Source: Acetobacteraceae bacterium (lineage in GTDB: Bacteria; Pseudomonadota; Alphaproteobacteria; Acetobacterales; Acetobacteraceae). Taken from it: a stretch of 64,000 nucleotides of DNA. Positions 62,938 through 64,000 of this stretch are shown here, piece after piece (the first letter of the stretch is position 1; each line of letters begins with the position of its first letter). The stretch is from NCBI GenBank assembly GCA_031291725.1, contig JARLIM010000033.1, positions 1 through 64,000 on the forward strand. Reading direction: 5' to 3'. The position numbers and the translations under genes were made by a program. The notes beneath the pieces are model-generated. The model ran no database searches. It saw only the letters and a list, made by a program, of their open reading frames with translations, and was not told the DNA's origin.

Positions 62938-64000
62938 ATGCCCGTCAACAACCGCATTGCCGCCAATGCCGCCGAATTCACCGCATGGCGGCGCGATCTG
63001 CACACGCATCCCGAATTGGGCTTCGAGGAGCATCGCACGTCAGATATTGTGGCGAGCAAGCTGGCCAGTTGGGGGATCGAGGTGACGCGGGGGATCGCGG
63101 GCACCGGCGTGGTGGGCACGCTGAAACTTGGCAATTCGCCGCGTGCGCTCGGCATTCGCGCCGATATGGATGCGTTGGCGATGACGGAAGCCAATGATTT
63201 TGAACACCAAAGCCAAAATCCGGGTCGAATGCATGCCTGCGGCCACGATGGGCACACCGCCATCTTGCTCGCAGCCGCCCGCCATCTGTCCGAGACGCGC
63301 AATTTCGATGGCACCGTGCATTTCATCTTCCAGCCCGCCGAAGAGGGCGGCGGCGGGGGCCGGGTGATGGTGGAGGAAGGGCTGTTCGAACGCTTCCCCT
63401 GCGATTTCGTCTTCGGCCTGCACAACGACACCGCCTTGCCCATCGGCACCATGCTGGTCGCCCCCGGCCCGCGCAGTGCGGCGTCGGACCGCATTGAGAT
63501 CAACATCACCGGGCGCGGCGGCCACGCGGCGCGGCCACAGCAGACCATCGATCCGCTGCTGGTGGGCTGCCACATCGTGCTCGCTTTGCAATCGCTTGTG
63601 GCGCGCCGCACCGATCCGCTGGATTCGGCGGTGGTGTCGGTGACGCAGTTCCATGCCGGCTCGGCCGGCAACGTGATCCCGCAGACCGCCTGGCTGCACG
63701 GCACGGTGCGCACGCTGCTGCCGGAGACGCGCGACATGATCGAGCATGAGATGACCCGCATCGTCGAAGCCACCGCCGCGGCCCACGGCGCGGAGGCGAA
63801 GCTGGATTATCAGCGCGGCTATCCGCAGGTGATCAACAACGACGACGCCACCGACCGTGCCGCCATGGCGGCGGCGAAGGTGGTGGGGGCGGAGAATGTG
63901 ATCCGCGCGGCGGTGCCACGCATGGGCGGCGAGGATTTCAGCTATATGGCGCAGAAGGTGCCGGGCTGCTTTGTGCGCGTGGGCCAGGGCCGACCGGGGC
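62938..64000 (+). CDS. M20D family amidohydrolase/peptidase (partial, cut by window end)
   Basis: The visible 354 residues have the M20D (HipO/IAA-amino acid hydrolase-like) order: RDLHTHPELGFEEHRT near the N terminus, GIRADMDALAM, the metal site MHACGHDGHTAIL near 100, FQPAEEGGGGGRVM with the catalytic Glu, and GRGGHAARPQQTIDPL of the dimerisation domain. The 3-prime end lies beyond base 64000; MGGEDFSYM with the last ligand is already present, so only about 25-40 residues are missing. ATG codons at 62929 and 62938 are in frame; GGGGGAG fits 62938 better. Substrate probably an N-acyl amino acid. Confidence 0.88.
   Translation, partial: MPVNNRIAANAAEFTAWRRDLHTHPELGFEEHRTSDIVASKLASWGIEVTRGIAGTGVVGTLKLGNSPRALGIRADMDALAMTEANDFEHQSQNPGRMHACGHDGHTAILLAAARHLSETRNFDGTVHFIFQPAEEGGGGGRVMVEEGLFERFPCDFVFGLHNDTALPIGTMLVAPGPRSAASDRIEINITGRGGHAARPQQTIDPLLVGCHIVLALQSLVARRTDPLDSAVVSVTQFHAGSAGNVIPQTAWLHGTVRTLLPETRDMIEHEMTRIVEATAAAHGAEAKLDYQRGYPQVINNDDATDRAAMAAAKVVGAENVIRAAVPRMGGEDFSYMAQKVPGCFVRVGQGRPG

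Overview
The window is high-GC chromosomal DNA from an alphaproteobacterium, most probably an acetic-acid-bacterium relative (Acetobacteraceae or a neighbour in Rhodospirillales). This rests on gene content (hopanoid genes hpnM-hpnI-hpnJ-hpnK and hpnN, sdhCDAB, MipZ, MbfA, acnA divergent from ccmAB, ftsEX next to an MJ0042 zinc-ribbon gene) and on protein style; no rRNA is present, so genus is not assignable. There is one tRNA, no CRISPR array and no intact insertion sequence.

Layout. 1-8.3 kb: palindromic repeat clusters flank an ispH gene, the hopanoid side-chain genes hpnMIJK, an Hsp33 gene and a lipoprotein. 8.3-13.6 kb: a MarR regulator, then (minus strand) sdhCDAB ending in a translationally coupled phosphatase gene, and a DUF2478 gene. 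13.7-23.8 kb: a nitrate assimilation region in two transcription units, each behind a sigma-54 promoter: nirB-nirD-TrpD-like gene, then nitrate reductase-NarK transporter-PP2C/kinase fusion. The second unit has a leader with two hexaloop hairpins of the type bound by ANTAR antiterminators. 23.8-27.5 kb: a lower-GC accessory island with a domesticated IS4-type transposase fragment between short inverted repeats, a small membrane protein, two tail-to-tail resolvase-like proteins that have both lost the catalytic serine, and an unknown helical protein.

27.6-43 kb: a modular GH5 cellulase without a signal peptide, TVP38 and EamA membrane proteins, tRNA-Thr(CGT), a repeat copy, a 3-hydroxyisobutyrate-dehydrogenase-like gene, mipZ, pqiABC, a hexapeptide acyltransferase with a hydrolase, prephenate dehydratase, the iron exporter mbfA behind a striking inverted repeat, a cytochrome b561 and a DUF4260 gene. 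43-57 kb: aconitase and ccmAB (divergent), a PilZ-carrying chemoreceptor, a small ACT protein, a DUF2125 gene, the chain ftsE-ftsX-ydcF-plsC, a zinc-ribbon protein and hpnN. 57-64 kb: a MetE-like methyltransferase, a second orphan sdhA, a 53-residue PEP-CTERM microprotein, an SDR, a DOPA-dioxygenase-like gene, a 46-residue membrane protein, a Tat-exported amidohydrolase and an M20D peptidase cut by the window end.

How they fit together: ispH supplies isoprenoid precursors, HpnI/J/K/M and HpnN build and move hopanoids, and PqiABC handles envelope lipid traffic. The nitrate genes form a complete nitrate-to-ammonium route apparently under nitrogen (sigma-54) and nitrate (leader RNA) control. Start sites were chosen from ribosome-binding sites, overlaps and family lengths; all functional calls rest on motifs read by eye, with no database search.
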